64,000 nt of DNA from Geothrix sp. 21YS21S-4 (GTDB taxonomy: Bacteria; Acidobacteriota; Holophagae; Holophagales; Holophagaceae), in the NCBI RefSeq assembly GCF_030845995.1, contig NZ_CP132719.1, positions 2,852,001-2,916,000 of the forward strand, written 5' to 3'. Below, piece by piece: positions 32,023 through 41,679 of the stretch. Below the pieces are notes generated by a model, which saw only the letters and a list, made by a program, of their open reading frames with translations, had not been told where the DNA came from and did no database searches. Positions within the stretch are counted from its first letter, which is position 1, and each line of letters starts with the position of its first letter. Position numbers and translations under genes: made by a program.

Positions 32023-35010
32023 ATGAATCGTGTCTTCACCCGGCTCGGCTTTACGGCCGCAGCGCTAGTCGCTGGGAGCGGCATGGTCGCGCACGCCCAG
32101 ACGGCCACGACAGGCGCGGTGTCCGGCGTGGTCTCCGACAAGGGGGGTGCACCCCTCGCCGGAGCGACCGTGCGGCTCAGTTCCTCCCAGACCTCGCGGA
32201 CCTACATCACGGGAACGGACGGCAGCTTCCGGATGGGACTGCTCAATCCCGGCGCGTGGACCGTCGAAGTCACCAAAAACGGATTTCAAAAGATTAGCCA
32301 GGCCGTCACGGTGCTGGTGAACCAGACCCAGCCTCTGACCTTCAAGATGGCGGGTGAGGCGGCAACGGTGGTCGAGGTACTGGGGACTGCCACTACCGTG
32401 GACACCACCACCACTCAGACCGGCCTCACCACCACCATGGATACCCTGTCGGCGATTCCCAAGGGACGCGATATGAGTTCCATCGCCTTCCTCGCGCCGG
32501 GCGTGGTTTCCGGTGGCTTCAATGGCCGCAACGATCCGTCCATCGGCGGCGGTTCCGGTGCTGAAAACGCTTACATCGTGGACGGCTTGTCTACCACCAA
32601 CAGCAGCCGCGGCTTCCAGGGAACTCAGCTCGTCACGGACTTTATCGACCAAGTCGAAGTCCAGACCGGCGGGTTCAAGCCCGAATTCAGCGCATTGGGC
32701 GGCGTATTCAATGCCGTAACCAAGTCGGGCACGAACGAGATCAAGGGATCCACTTGGCTGACTTGGGACGCCATCGGCATCCAGGCGGTGGCCAAGAAGA
32801 GCAAGTACTCTCAGCCCACCACTCAGGCCGTGAACAGCCGCTACGACATCGGCGCTGAAATCGGTGGTCCAATCCTGAAGGACAAGCTGTTCTTCTTTGC
32901 CGGTGTGGACGCCAACATCACGGAAGCTCCGGGCAGTGTCCCCAACAACAACGGGCTGGTGGACAGCAAGCGGAAGATCAACGCCCTGCAGGCGCTCGCC
33001 AAGTTGAACTGGTACATCACCCAGGATCACCAGATCACCTTCTCGGCCAACATCAATGACACGAAGGATGATTACCCTACCCGCTATCCCGTGACCGGCA
33101 ACGGCAACCTCGGGTATAACGACAAGAGCACGGTCCAAAACTTCGTCATCAACTATGACTGGACGATTTCTCCCTCTTTGTTCTTCAGTGCCAAATTCGG
33201 CACCACAGAGTTCAAAGATGAAAACACCCCGTCCGACATGACGAACATCGCGGTAACCGACAATGTCTATTACACCGCGGGACCCGGGGCGGCCAGCCGT
33301 CCCGACTTGGCCGGACTCGCATACCGCTCCGGAGGAGCGGGATATTCGGCCACTGCTGCGCTGGATAAGGTCACGTCGGACCAGCTCAGGGCAGATCTCA
33401 GCTGGTTCCTGGGCTCACACAACATGAAGTTTGGCATGTCCCAGCTGGAGTCCAAATACACCGAACTGGCCGCCACCTCAGGGGGCGAGCGCGTGACCAT
33501 CCGCGCCACCACCTCCGGCGCCTTTAACGGCGTGGATCGCCAGTTTCTGAGCACGAATGCCACCGTGAAAGCCATCTTCACGGCCTTCTACGCCCAGGAC
33601 ACATGGGACGTGGGCAACGGCCTCAAGCTGATGTATGGCGCCCGCTACGAGATCCAGGATCAGCGTGACTTGAACGACAAGAGCTTCATGAAGTTCAGCA
33701 ACTTCAACGATCAGCTCCAGCCGCGCCTCGGCTTCACCTGGGACGTGAACCAGGATGGAAAGACGAAGGTTTCCGGCAGCTATGCTCGCTACTTCGAATC
33801 CATCCCGCAGCGCCTCGCGATCCGCGTCTACGCAAATGAGATCTACCTCCGGTATCGCTATGGAACCAGTGGATCGACCTATAACGCGGCTACGGGAGCC
33901 TATGCCATCACCAGTGCAACCCCGAGCAGCATTACGGACTTCGCCACGCCCTTCAGCTTCGATCCCATCGCCGAAGGCGTGAAGCTTCCCCAGCGCAACG
34001 AGTACATCCTGGGCCTGGATCACACCTTTGCGAGCGGATGGACTGCCGGTATCCATGCCAAGTACCGCGAATTGAAGAACCCGATCGAGGACATGGTCTT
34101 CACTGACAGTGCTGGAAATCCCTACGATGAAGGTCCGTCCATCTCCTTCACCGGCACGGGAACTCCCACCGGGGGCGCAGGCGCCGCGGTGATCGGTAAT
34201 CCCGGGGCCTTCCAGCAGTGGCGTCCCAACGCCAAGAGCATGACGCTCTACCTGTTGGGGCAGGGAACGACGACCAATAACTACGGCATCAACATGCTGC
34301 AGTACTACAATCCTGCCACCGGCCTCTTTACCGTCCAGGACACCGGTTTCACCAAGGCGGGCAACAAGTTCTCCAGCATCGACTTCACCCTCGACAAGAA
34401 GACGGATCGCGATGTCTTCAGTTTCAGCTACACCTGGAGCCGGCTCGAAGGCAACTACGAGGGCGTGGTGTCCAGCTCCAATGGCCAGGCGGACGGCAAC
34501 ATCACCGCTTCCTTCGACTACTACCCCTACGTAGGCTATGGCCTGCTTCCCAATGACCGCACGCACGTGGTCAAGCTCTTCGCCAGCCACCGCTTCGATT
34601 TCCTCGGCGGGGATCTGAACGTGGGCGCCAACTGGACCTATCAGAGCGGCACCCCCATCAGCCTCTTCGATGACGGTTCCACGAGCGAAGGCCATGCCCC
34701 GGGAAGCGGCAGCTCTCTGGACATCGGCGGCTACGGCAATGCGGTTCCCGCCAACGGCCAGTTGGGACAATACGGCCGCACGCCCGCCCTCAACAATGTC
34801 GATTTCCATCTCGACTGGGCCTACAAGCTCGGCAAGCGCTACAAGCTGATCCCCAGCGTGGACGTGTTCAACGTCTTCAACACGCGGTATGCCACCGCGG
34901 TCTACCAGCAGGCCACCGACGCGAGCGGCACCCGGGCCGTCAACTACGGTCAGGCCAGCGACTGGCAGGTGGGCCGTCGCTACCGGTTCGGCGTGAAGTT
35001 CCAGTTCTAA
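32023..35010 (+). CDS. TonB-dependent receptor, Oar-like with carboxypeptidase-regulatory N-domain (copy 2)
   Basis: The ATG follows AAGGAG. The 995-residue product has a Sec signal peptide (~1-25, ending AHAQ), an N-terminal CarboxypepD_reg domain (GVVSDKGGAPLAGATVRLSS) and a plug region (FLAPGVVSGGFNGRNDPSIG, AYIVDGLSTTN). The large barrel ends RFGVKFQF, the outer-membrane Phe signature. Late segments such as PSVDVFNVFNTRYATAVYQ are typical of this receptor class. It shares layout with copy 1 but has diverged widely in the barrel, so the two may import different ligands. The leader has hairpins at 31857 and 31916. A terminator follows. Confidence 0.93.
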   Translation: MNRVFTRLGFTAAALVAGSGMVAHAQTATTGAVSGVVSDKGGAPLAGATVRLSSSQTSRTYITGTDGSFRMGLLNPGAWTVEVTKNGFQKISQAVTVLVNQTQPLTFKMAGEAATVVEVLGTATTVDTTTTQTGLTTTMDTLSAIPKGRDMSSIAFLAPGVVSGGFNGRNDPSIGGGSGAENAYIVDGLSTTNSSRGFQGTQLVTDFIDQVEVQTGGFKPEFSALGGVFNAVTKSGTNEIKGSTWLTWDAIGIQAVAKKSKYSQPTTQAVNSRYDIGAEIGGPILKDKLFFFAGVDANITEAPGSVPNNNGLVDSKRKINALQALAKLNWYITQDHQITFSANINDTKDDYPTRYPVTGNGNLGYNDKSTVQNFVINYDWTISPSLFFSAKFGTTEFKDENTPSDMTNIAVTDNVYYTAGPGAASRPDLAGLAYRSGGAGYSATAALDKVTSDQLRADLSWFLGSHNMKFGMSQLESKYTELAATSGGERVTIRATTSGAFNGVDRQFLSTNATVKAIFTAFYAQDTWDVGNGLKLMYGARYEIQDQRDLNDKSFMKFSNFNDQLQPRLGFTWDVNQDGKTKVSGSYARYFESIPQRLAIRVYANEIYLRYRYGTSGSTYNAATGAYAITSATPSSITDFATPFSFDPIAEGVKLPQRNEYILGLDHTFASGWTAGIHAKYRELKNPIEDMVFTDSAGNPYDEGPSISFTGTGTPTGGAGAAVIGNPGAFQQWRPNAKSMTLYLLGQGTTTNNYGINMLQYYNPATGLFTVQDTGFTKAGNKFSSIDFTLDKKTDRDVFSFSYTWSRLEGNYEGVVSSSNGQADGNITASFDYYPYVGYGLLPNDRTHVVKLFASHRFDFLGGDLNVGANWTYQSGTPISLFDDGSTSEGHAPGSGSSLDIGGYGNAVPANGQLGQYGRTPALNNVDFHLDWAYKLGKRYKLIPSVDVFNVFNTRYATAVYQQATDASGTRAVNYGQASDWQVGRRYRFGVKFQF

Positions 35011-35033
35011 TCGGGACGCATGTCGCAGAGGAG

Positions 35034-35057
35034 AGCGGGCCCGCAAGGGCCCGCTTT
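35034..35057. terminator. intrinsic terminator after receptor 2
   Basis: AGCGGGCCC, loop GCAA, then GGGCCCGCTTT forms a perfect 9-bp stem. It lies between the convergent receptor and cobalamin adenosyltransferase genes. The loop GCAA is the same as in the terminator at 31388. Confidence 0.8.
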
Positions 35058-35076
35058 CCCGTTCGGTCGGCCCTCT

Positions 35077-35634
35077 TCAATCCTTGGGGACCCACAGCAC
35101 ATCCCCCACCCCCCCCACCGCGTTTTCCGCCCGCGCGAGCGCGAAGAGCCAGTCGCTGAGGCGGTTGAGGTAGGCGACGACGGCGGGGTTCAGGGATTCT
35201 TCTTCCGCGAGGGCGACGGCTTCGCGTTCGGCGCGGCGGCAGACGGTGCGGGCGACGTGGGCGTGGGCGGCGGCCGGGGTGCCGCCGGGGAGGACGAAGG
35301 CCGTCATGGGAGGCGCCAGGGCCGTCAGGCGGTCGATGTCGGCCTCCATGGCGGCCAGGTCCCAGGTGGGCCGCGTCATGCGGGCTCCCAGCAGCTCCTG
35401 GCGGTCGGCCGGGGTCGCCAGGATGGCGCCCAGGACGAAGAGGTCGTGCTGGATTTGTTGGAGCAGCTCCGGGTCCACGCAAACAGGCGTGGCGTGGAGG
35501 CGAAGAACGCCGATGACGCTGTTCAGCTCGTCCAGTGAGCCGTAGGCCCGCAGCCGTCCGTGCGACTTGCTGACCCGCTGGCCGCCGAACAGGCCCGACG
35601 AACCGTCGTCTCCCGTGCGCGTGTAGAGCTTCAT
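35077..35634 (-). CDS. cob(I)alamin adenosyltransferase, PduO type
   Basis: This 185-residue enzyme transfers the 5'-deoxyadenosyl group of ATP to cob(I)alamin, making coenzyme B12. The N-terminal ATP loop is KLYTRTGDDGSSGLFGG. The Arg-rich helix and C-terminal motif are HVARTVCRRAEREAV and YLNRLSDWLFALAR. The ATG at 35634 has a strong GGGAGGAAG site; the upstream extension of the frame is unlikely to be used. It is not in a cobalamin cluster. The adjacent receptor on the opposite strand shows no B12 riboswitch signature. Confidence 0.94.
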   Translation of the reverse strand: MKLYTRTGDDGSSGLFGGQRVSKSHGRLRAYGSLDELNSVIGVLRLHATPVCVDPELLQQIQHDLFVLGAILATPADRQELLGARMTRPTWDLAAMEADIDRLTALAPPMTAFVLPGGTPAAAHAHVARTVCRRAEREAVALAEEESLNPAVVAYLNRLSDWLFALARAENAVGGVGDVLWVPKD

Positions 35635-35835
35635 GGCCGCTTCCTCCCGAGAGATCCCGATGGGCGGGCGTGTGGAGCAGAGCACCGGATGTTGCCGCCG
35701 GTGGGGTTGTTCAGCCCGATGACTGGGGATGGGTCCCCCAGGCCTGCCGTGATTGTAGAAGTGCGATCAGACCTTGAGGGCGAGCTACTCCGCAGCCGCG
35801 CGGCATCATTACGCCGCGATGACGACCAAGCAGGC

Positions 35836-36477
35836 CTACGCTCCCCCGTGGGCCCGGCTCCACGCGGCGGTGTCGGCCCGCCAGGCGCCGAGGGCGGCGA
35901 AGCCCGCGGCATCCACCACGCCCTGGGCCTCCGCTTCTTCGGCGAGGACATCGAAGGAGCTGAGGGTCTCGAAGCCGATTCCGGCTTCCGCGAAGGCGCG
36001 CTCCGCCTGGGGTAGGCCGTAGCTGAACAGGGCCAGCACCGCGGGCACGTCGGCCCCCTCCGCCTTGAGGGCCTCCGCGCACTTCAGGCTCGACATGCCC
36101 GTGGAGATCAGGTCCTCGATGAGGAGCGCGCGGTGGCCCTTCGCCAGCGGCCCTTCCACCTGCCGGCCCATCCCGTGGTTCTTGGGCGTGGGGCGGACGT
36201 AGGCCATGGGCAACTTCAGGCGGTCGGCCACCATGGCGGCCCAGGGCACGCCGGCCGTGGCCGCGCCCGTGATGAGGGTGGGACGGAACTCCACCGAGCG
36301 GGCCGCCAGGGCCGCCACGATCCGGTCGCGGATCTCCTGAAGGCCCAGCAGCTGCCGGTTGTCGCAGTAGATCGGCGACTTCAGGCCGCTGGCCCAGGTG
36401 AAGGGATCCTGCGGCTGGAGCTTCACGGCTCCCGCCTTCAGGAGGCAGGCGGCGAGATCCCGGGGGGGGAAGTCCAT
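35836..36477 (-). CDS. pyrE: orotate phosphoribosyltransferase
   Basis: The 213-residue enzyme of UMP synthesis converts orotate and PRPP to OMP. It shows FTWASGLKSPIYCDNRQLL (orotate site), ITGAATAGVPWAAMVADRL, VRPTPKNHGMGRQVEG (catalytic loop) and PRPP motif HRALLIEDLISTGMSSL. The ATG at 36477 shares a base with the cysK-like stop (TGATG), so it is coupled to that gene. The 201-bp gap before the adenosyltransferase shows no feature that I can support. Confidence 0.95.
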   Translation of the reverse strand: MDFPPRDLAACLLKAGAVKLQPQDPFTWASGLKSPIYCDNRQLLGLQEIRDRIVAALAARSVEFRPTLITGAATAGVPWAAMVADRLKLPMAYVRPTPKNHGMGRQVEGPLAKGHRALLIEDLISTGMSSLKCAEALKAEGADVPAVLALFSYGLPQAERAFAEAGIGFETLSSFDVLAEEAEAQGVVDAAGFAALGAWRADTAAWSRAHGGA

Positions 36478-37415
36478 CACAGCTCCAATTCGGCGATGGG
36501 CTGCTTGGACAGATAGCGCTCGGCGCCGTCGGGGAAGAGGGTCACCACGCGGGAACCCGCGGGGAGGGTCTTCGCGAATTCGCGCGCGGCCCAGGCATTG
36601 GCGCCGCTGGAGGCCCCCACCAGGCAGCCCTCGGTGGCGATCAGTTCCCGCGCCGTGGCCAGGCTGTCCGCGTCGGCCACGTCGATGATCCGGTCCGCGA
36701 GCTCCAGATCGAGGCTGGCGGGAATGAACCCGTTGCCCACGCCTTCCACCGCCCATTCGCCCAGAGGCGCGCCGCAGTAGACGGAGCCCACGGGCTGAAC
36801 CACCACCGCCTGGATCGCGGGGTTCTTCTCCTTCAGGAAGCGCGCGATCCCCGTGAAGGTGCCGCCGCTGCCGGCCCCGAGGACCACCGCATCCACCTTC
36901 CCATCCATCTGCGCCCAGATTTCGGGGCCGGTGGTGGCGTAGTGGCTGTCGGGATTGCTGGGGTTGTCGAACTGCTGGGGCACGAAAGCGTCGGGGATGC
37001 TGGCGGCCAGCTCCTGGCACTTGGCGATGGCGCCCTTCATTCCCTGCTCCTTGGGGATCAGCACCAACTCGGCGCCCAGGGCCTTCATCAGCATCATCTT
37101 TTCGCGGCTGTACTTCGTCGGGACGCACAGGATGCAGCGGTAGCCGAGGGCCTTCGCCGCGATGGCGAGGCCCACGCCGGTGTTGCCCGCGGTGGGCTCG
37201 ATGATCGTGCTGACCCCGGGTCGGATCTGGCCCAGGGCCTCGGCGGCGCGGATCATCCCCACCCCGATGCGGTCCTTCACGCTGCCGCCGGGGTTCAGGT
37301 ACTCGAGCTTGGAGAACAGCTGGAGCCCAGGCGCGAAGCGGGTCATGCGCAGGAGGGGCGTGTTCCCCACCAGGTCCAGGACGGAATCGACGACGGAAGG
37401 AAGCGCTCTCGCCAC
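36477..37415 (-). CDS. cysK: PLP-dependent cysteine synthase family protein
   Basis: The 312-residue fold-type II PLP enzyme has the PLP Lys 47 in NPGGSVKDR, the substrate loop PTAGNTG and the phosphate loop GAGSGGT. The C-terminal CLVGASSGANAWAA is the other family segment. The expected reaction is O-acetylserine plus sulfide to cysteine. An O-acetylserine-dependent cystathionine beta-synthase is a real alternative: the loop reads EPTAGNTG, where CysK usually has TSGNTG. Together with the Cys/Met enzyme at 13800 it would complete reverse trans-sulfuration. It lies 4 bp after leuS and overlaps pyrE. Confidence 0.88.
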   Translation of the reverse strand: MARALPSVVDSVLDLVGNTPLLRMTRFAPGLQLFSKLEYLNPGGSVKDRIGVGMIRAAEALGQIRPGVSTIIEPTAGNTGVGLAIAAKALGYRCILCVPTKYSREKMMLMKALGAELVLIPKEQGMKGAIAKCQELAASIPDAFVPQQFDNPSNPDSHYATTGPEIWAQMDGKVDAVVLGAGSGGTFTGIARFLKEKNPAIQAVVVQPVGSVYCGAPLGEWAVEGVGNGFIPASLDLELADRIIDVADADSLATARELIATEGCLVGASSGANAWAAREFAKTLPAGSRVVTLFPDGAERYLSKQPIAELEL

Positions 37416-37419
37416 GGGA

Positions 37420-39846
37420 TCAGCCTTTCACCACGATGCTCACCAGCTTGCCGCCGGGAGGCAGGACCACTTTCACGATCTCCTTGCCCGCCAGGTGCGG
37501 CTGGGCTTCCGCGCAGGCCAGGGCGGCTTCGCGGCGGCGATCCTCACCGGCGGCGGCGGGCACCGTGATCCGGCCCCGGACCTTGCCGTTCACCTGGACC
37601 ACCACCAGGACCTCGTCGGCTTCCAGAAAGGCGGGATCGGCCTCGGGCCAGGCGGCCTGCATGCACAGGCCCTGCTTCCCGAGCTGCGCCCACAGCTGCT
37701 CGGCGAGGTGCGGCGCCACCGGCGACATCATCCGCACGAAGGCGTCGAGCGCGTGCTGCATCACGGCGGCGCGGTGCGGGGCGTCCGCAGGGAGGTCGGC
37801 GAGGGCGTTGGACAGTTCCATGAGCCCCGAGACCACGGTATTGAACTGGTAGCGGCGCTCCAGGTCGTCCGTGAGACGCGCCACGGTCTGGTTGAGCTTG
37901 ATGAGAAGCGCCTTCTCCTCGGCGCTGAGCTGGTCCTTGGCGGGAAGGGCGTCGGCTGCGACGCCGTGCTCCTCCACCATGCGGGTGATCCGCTTGAGGA
38001 AGCGGCTGGCGCCCTCGATGCCCTCGAACCCGGTCCAGTCGATCTCCTTCTCGATGGGCGCGGCGAAGATCATGAATAGGCGCAGCGCGTCGGCGCCGTA
38101 CTTCGAGATCACCTCGTCGGGATCCACGATGTTTCCCTTGGACTTGCTCATCTTCGAGCCGTCCTTCAGCACCATCCCCTGGCAGATCAGCTTCTGGAAG
38201 GGCTCGGGGCCGGAGGCCAGGCCCAGGTCGCGCAGCACCTTGTAGAAGAAGCGGGCGTAGATCAGGTGCATGGTGGCGTGCTCGATGCCGCCCACGTAGA
38301 GGTCCACGGGCATCCAGGCGTCGCTCTCCGCCTTGGCGAAGGGCAGCACCGCATTCTTGGGATCCAGGTAGCGCAGCCAGTACCAGCTGCTGTCCACGAA
38401 GGTGTCCATGGTGTCGGTTTCGCGCCGGGCCTTCGCGCCGCAGTTCGGACAGTCCGTGTCCAGGAAGGAACGGGACGTGGTCAGCGGAGAGGGTCCCACG
38501 CCCGTGAATGCCACGTCCTCCGGGAGGCGCACGGGCAGGTTCTCGGCCTTTTCGGGCACCACCCCGCAGGCCGGGCAGTGGACCGTCGGGATGGGCGTGC
38601 CCCAGTAGCGCTGGCGGCTGAGGCCCCAGTCCTTGAGCTTGTAGGTGGTGGTCTTGGCGGCGCGGCCACCCAGTTTCGCCACCATGGCGTCCACGGCGGC
38701 TTGGCTCTTCATCCCGGTGAATTCGCCGCTGTTGACGAGGGTTCCCAGGTCCCACTCGCTGTCAGCCTCGATGACCTGGGGGATCGGCAGGCCGTACTTC
38801 TGGGCGAATTCGTGGTCGCGCTCATCGTGGGCGGGCACGCCCATGACGGCCCCCGTGCCGTAGTCCATCAGCACGTAGTTGGCGGCGAACACCGGGACCT
38901 TCTCGCCCGTGAAGGGATGCACGACGGACAGGGCCGTGCGGTGGCCCAGCTTCACGTCGCTGGTCATGCGCTCTTCGCGGCTGACGGCGGCCACCTGATC
39001 GCAGAAGGCCTTCAGGCCCGCATCCATCTCCGCGGCCTTCTCGATGACGGGATGCTCGGTGCTGAGGGCCATGAAGGTCACGCCGAACAGCGTGTCCAGG
39101 CGCGTGGTGAAGACTTCGACTTCGCCGCCGCCGTCGAGGTCGAACGCGAGGCGCGCGCCCTCGGAGCGACCGATCCAGTTCCGCTGCATGGTCTTCACGT
39201 TGTCGGGCCAATCCAGGCCGTCGAGGGAGGCCAGCAGCTCGTCCGCGTACTTCGTCGTCTTGAAGAAGTACTGCTCCAGGGGCTTCTGCACCACGGGGAA
39301 GCCCGTGCGCTCGTCCTTGCCGTCCACCACCTGCTCGTTGGCGAGCACGGTGCCCAGCTCCTCGCACCAGTTCACGGTGCGCATGGCGCGGAACACGTCG
39401 CCCCGCTCCCACATCTTGAGGAACAGCCACTGGTTCCAGCGGTAGTAGTCGTCCTGGAAGCTCGCGATCTCGCGCTCCCAGTCGTAGCTGATGCCCATCT
39501 TCTGGATCTGGCCCTTCATTTCCTCGATGTTCTTGCGGGTCCAGATGGCGGGGTGGATGCCGTGCTTGATGGCGGCGTTCTCCGCGGGCAGCCCGAAGCT
39601 GTCCCAGCCGAGGGGATGCATCACCTCGTAGCCCCGCATCCGGCGGAACCGCGCCGTCACGTCGCCCAGGGTGTAGTTCCGGACGTGGCCCATGTGGATC
39701 CGGCCGCTGGGGTAAGGCAGCATCACCAGCATGTAGAAGGTCTTCGATTCCGGCAGCAGCTCCGCAGCCCGCTTGGCGCGGAAGGCGCCGGACTCGAGCC
39801 AGCGGCGCTGGATCTCGGGTTCCTGGGTCAGGGGCTGGAAGGGCAT
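37420..39846 (-). CDS. leuS: leucyl-tRNA synthetase
   Basis: The 808-residue class Ia synthetase shows the HIGH motif as HMGHVRNYTLGD and the KMSKS loop as DGSKMSKSKGNIVDP. The CP1 editing domain is recognisable (DYGTGAVMGVPAHDERD, the conserved Thr-rich and Asp region that hydrolyses mischarged Ile/Val). Zinc-type Cys pairs occur (CPACG and CPNCG). The anticodon-binding and C-terminal domains are present. It starts a leuS-cysK-pyrE cluster. It is divergent from the outer-membrane barrel gene of the kdp locus. Confidence 0.97.
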   Translation of the reverse strand: MPFQPLTQEPEIQRRWLESGAFRAKRAAELLPESKTFYMLVMLPYPSGRIHMGHVRNYTLGDVTARFRRMRGYEVMHPLGWDSFGLPAENAAIKHGIHPAIWTRKNIEEMKGQIQKMGISYDWEREIASFQDDYYRWNQWLFLKMWERGDVFRAMRTVNWCEELGTVLANEQVVDGKDERTGFPVVQKPLEQYFFKTTKYADELLASLDGLDWPDNVKTMQRNWIGRSEGARLAFDLDGGGEVEVFTTRLDTLFGVTFMALSTEHPVIEKAAEMDAGLKAFCDQVAAVSREERMTSDVKLGHRTALSVVHPFTGEKVPVFAANYVLMDYGTGAVMGVPAHDERDHEFAQKYGLPIPQVIEADSEWDLGTLVNSGEFTGMKSQAAVDAMVAKLGGRAAKTTTYKLKDWGLSRQRYWGTPIPTVHCPACGVVPEKAENLPVRLPEDVAFTGVGPSPLTTSRSFLDTDCPNCGAKARRETDTMDTFVDSSWYWLRYLDPKNAVLPFAKAESDAWMPVDLYVGGIEHATMHLIYARFFYKVLRDLGLASGPEPFQKLICQGMVLKDGSKMSKSKGNIVDPDEVISKYGADALRLFMIFAAPIEKEIDWTGFEGIEGASRFLKRITRMVEEHGVAADALPAKDQLSAEEKALLIKLNQTVARLTDDLERRYQFNTVVSGLMELSNALADLPADAPHRAAVMQHALDAFVRMMSPVAPHLAEQLWAQLGKQGLCMQAAWPEADPAFLEADEVLVVVQVNGKVRGRITVPAAAGEDRRREAALACAEAQPHLAGKEIVKVVLPPGGKLVSIVVKG

Positions 39847-40016
39847 GGGGCGGCTCCGGGCGAACCCTTGATTCTACAGGAAGCTCGGGCGTTCCCGGCC
39901 CCCCTGCCCGGGCCAGAGGAGCCTCGCGGGAACTTCCCCCAACTCCTAACGCCGTCTTAACGCGCGGGGTGGCCATCTTATCGGGCCGGCTCGATCCGCC
40001 GGCGCCCGGAGCCCCG

Positions 40017-41381
40017 ATGAAAGCCGCGTCCTTCCCGCTGATTCTCGCCTGCCTGCCGATGCTGGCCCAGGCGCCCTCCCCCGCCGCGCCCCCGGTTCTT
40101 CCGCTTCCCGGCCCCTCCAAAGCCGCCGAACCCTTCGCCTTCGCCGATTTCACGTGGCTCAACGGCAACCCCCGCACGAAGGAGGCCGTCCTCGATTCCA
40201 AGTGGTTCACCGGCGAGTTCCGGGCCGACGTGAACGCGGTCTACGACTTCAACCATCCCCAGGACCACACCCTGGTGGGCTCCAGCGAATTGGGGCGCAC
40301 CGACGAGGTCCACGTCCAGCAGTTGGGGATCGGGGGAGATTTCCACTGGGACAACGTCCGGGGCCGCCTCATGACCCAATTCGGGCTGTATTCCACGATG
40401 ACGCCGCGCAACGACGCCAGCTCCGCCAAGGGCCAGTGGCGGACGGACGACGCCTACCGCTACGTGTCCGAGGCCTACGGCGGCTATCACTGGGACGCGC
40501 TGAACGGCATCAACCTCGACGCGGGCATCTTCATGTCCTACATCGGGCTGTTCAGCTACTACAACTTCGACAACTGGGCCTACCAGCCGTCCTACGTCTC
40601 GTCGAACACGCCGTGGTTCTTCAACGGGCTCCGCCTGCAGGTCTTCCCCACCGACAAGCTCAAGCTGGAGCTCTGGCTCACCAACGGGTGGCAGTCCTAC
40701 AACATGTTCAACCGCACCCCCGGCGTGGGCACGTCGCTCACCTGGCGCCCCACCGGCGACCTCAGCTTCATCTCCAACAACTACCTGCTGGGCGCCGACA
40801 CGCTGGGGAACGCGAAGCGCACGCGGCGCCACACGGACAACAGCCTCCAGTGGAAGTACTGGGATCGGCCCGGCAGTTTCGTCTCGAAGATGGCCGCCAG
40901 CTTCACCTTCGACCTGGGTGACGAGCAGGGTGGCGGGGTCAGCCGCAGCGGGACGGCTTCCGAGCCGAAGCAGTACTTCGCGGGCTGGATGGCCTACCAG
41001 CGGTTCTGGTTCGCCCAGGACCGCCACGCCCTCACCCTGGGCGGGGGCGCCATCACCAATCCCAGCCGCTACCTCGTCCTGGTGCCGCCCATCAACGGGG
41101 CCACCGCGGCGTCGGGCACGCCCTATTTCACCGCCAATCCGGGAGAGCCCTTCCGCGCCTGGGACTGGTCCGCGACCTACGACTACATGCCCAGCCAGTT
41201 CATCACCATGAGGGCCGAGTTCAACCGCCGCGGCGCCAGCGTGCCCTACTTCGCGGGGCCCGGCGGCGTGACCCCTCCCGGGGGAAACCAGGGGGCGCCG
41301 GGTTCCGTCGTGGCCGGCTGGGCTCCCGACCTCCGCAAGACCGAGAGCCGCCTGACGCTGGCTCTCCTGGTGAAGCTCTGA
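40017..41381 (+). CDS. outer-membrane beta-barrel protein of the kdp locus
   Basis: This 454-residue protein has a signal peptide (~1-20, LILACLPMLAQAPS). The rest is a beta-barrel of alternating aromatic strands (GLYSTMTPRN, YVSEAYGGYHWDALNGINL, FSYYNFDNWAYQPSYV, LKLELWLTNGWQSYNMF), ending LALLVKL. The ATG at 40017 follows GGAG. It is 20 bp from the small membrane protein that precedes kdpF. Outer-membrane barrels beside kdp genes are known from other Gram-negative bacteria, and a role in letting K+ reach the KdpFABC pump is inferred from position. No structural motif proves K+ selectivity. Confidence 0.8.
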   Translation: MKAASFPLILACLPMLAQAPSPAAPPVLPLPGPSKAAEPFAFADFTWLNGNPRTKEAVLDSKWFTGEFRADVNAVYDFNHPQDHTLVGSSELGRTDEVHVQQLGIGGDFHWDNVRGRLMTQFGLYSTMTPRNDASSAKGQWRTDDAYRYVSEAYGGYHWDALNGINLDAGIFMSYIGLFSYYNFDNWAYQPSYVSSNTPWFFNGLRLQVFPTDKLKLELWLTNGWQSYNMFNRTPGVGTSLTWRPTGDLSFISNNYLLGADTLGNAKRTRRHTDNSLQWKYWDRPGSFVSKMAASFTFDLGDEQGGGVSRSGTASEPKQYFAGWMAYQRFWFAQDRHALTLGGGAITNPSRYLVLVPPINGATAASGTPYFTANPGEPFRAWDWSATYDYMPSQFITMRAEFNRRGASVPYFAGPGGVTPPGGNQGAPGSVVAGWAPDLRKTESRLTLALLVKL

Positions 41382-41401
41382 GCCCCCGCCGCAGGCCCGC
41401 C

Positions 41402-41590
41402 ATGCACCTTCTCCTGCCCTGGTTCCTGCCCGCCGCCGCCCTGGTGGGGTGGCTCGGCACCGCCAGCGCCCGCACCCTCGCGCCCGGTGGCCGGCAGGGG
41501 CGGGACCGGGTCGCCCTGCTCGCCGTGGCCTGGAGCCCTCTGCTGATCTGGCTGCTCGCCCAATTCGTCGATCCCGGGAGAAACCCATGA
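41402..41590 (+). CDS. small two-helix membrane protein upstream of kdpF
   Basis: This 62-residue product has two hydrophobic segments ([17 protein letters not shown] and [19 protein letters not shown]) with a basic loop (GGRQGRDR) between. Its TGA overlaps the kdpF ATG (ATGA), so it is translated in the operon. It is not one of the standard Kdp subunits and I recognise no family. Confidence 0.7.
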   Translation: MHLLLPWFLPAAALVGWLGTASARTLAPGGRQGRDRVALLAVAWSPLLIWLLAQFVDPGRNP

Positions 41591-41679
41591 GCCCCGTCCT
41601 CGTCATCGCCGCCCTGCTGGCCCTGGGCCTGCTCGCCTACCTGGCGTTCGCCCTGCTCAAGCCGGAGGCGTTCCAGTGA
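41587..41679 (+). CDS. kdpF: KdpF, small stabilising subunit of the K+ pump
   Basis: This 30-residue, single-helix peptide ([24 protein letters not shown]) ends with the KPExF signature typical of KdpF. It stabilises KdpFABC in the membrane. It overlaps the upstream small protein (ATGA) and kdpA (GTGA). Confidence 0.9.
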   Translation: MSPVLVIAALLALGLLAYLAFALLKPEAFQ

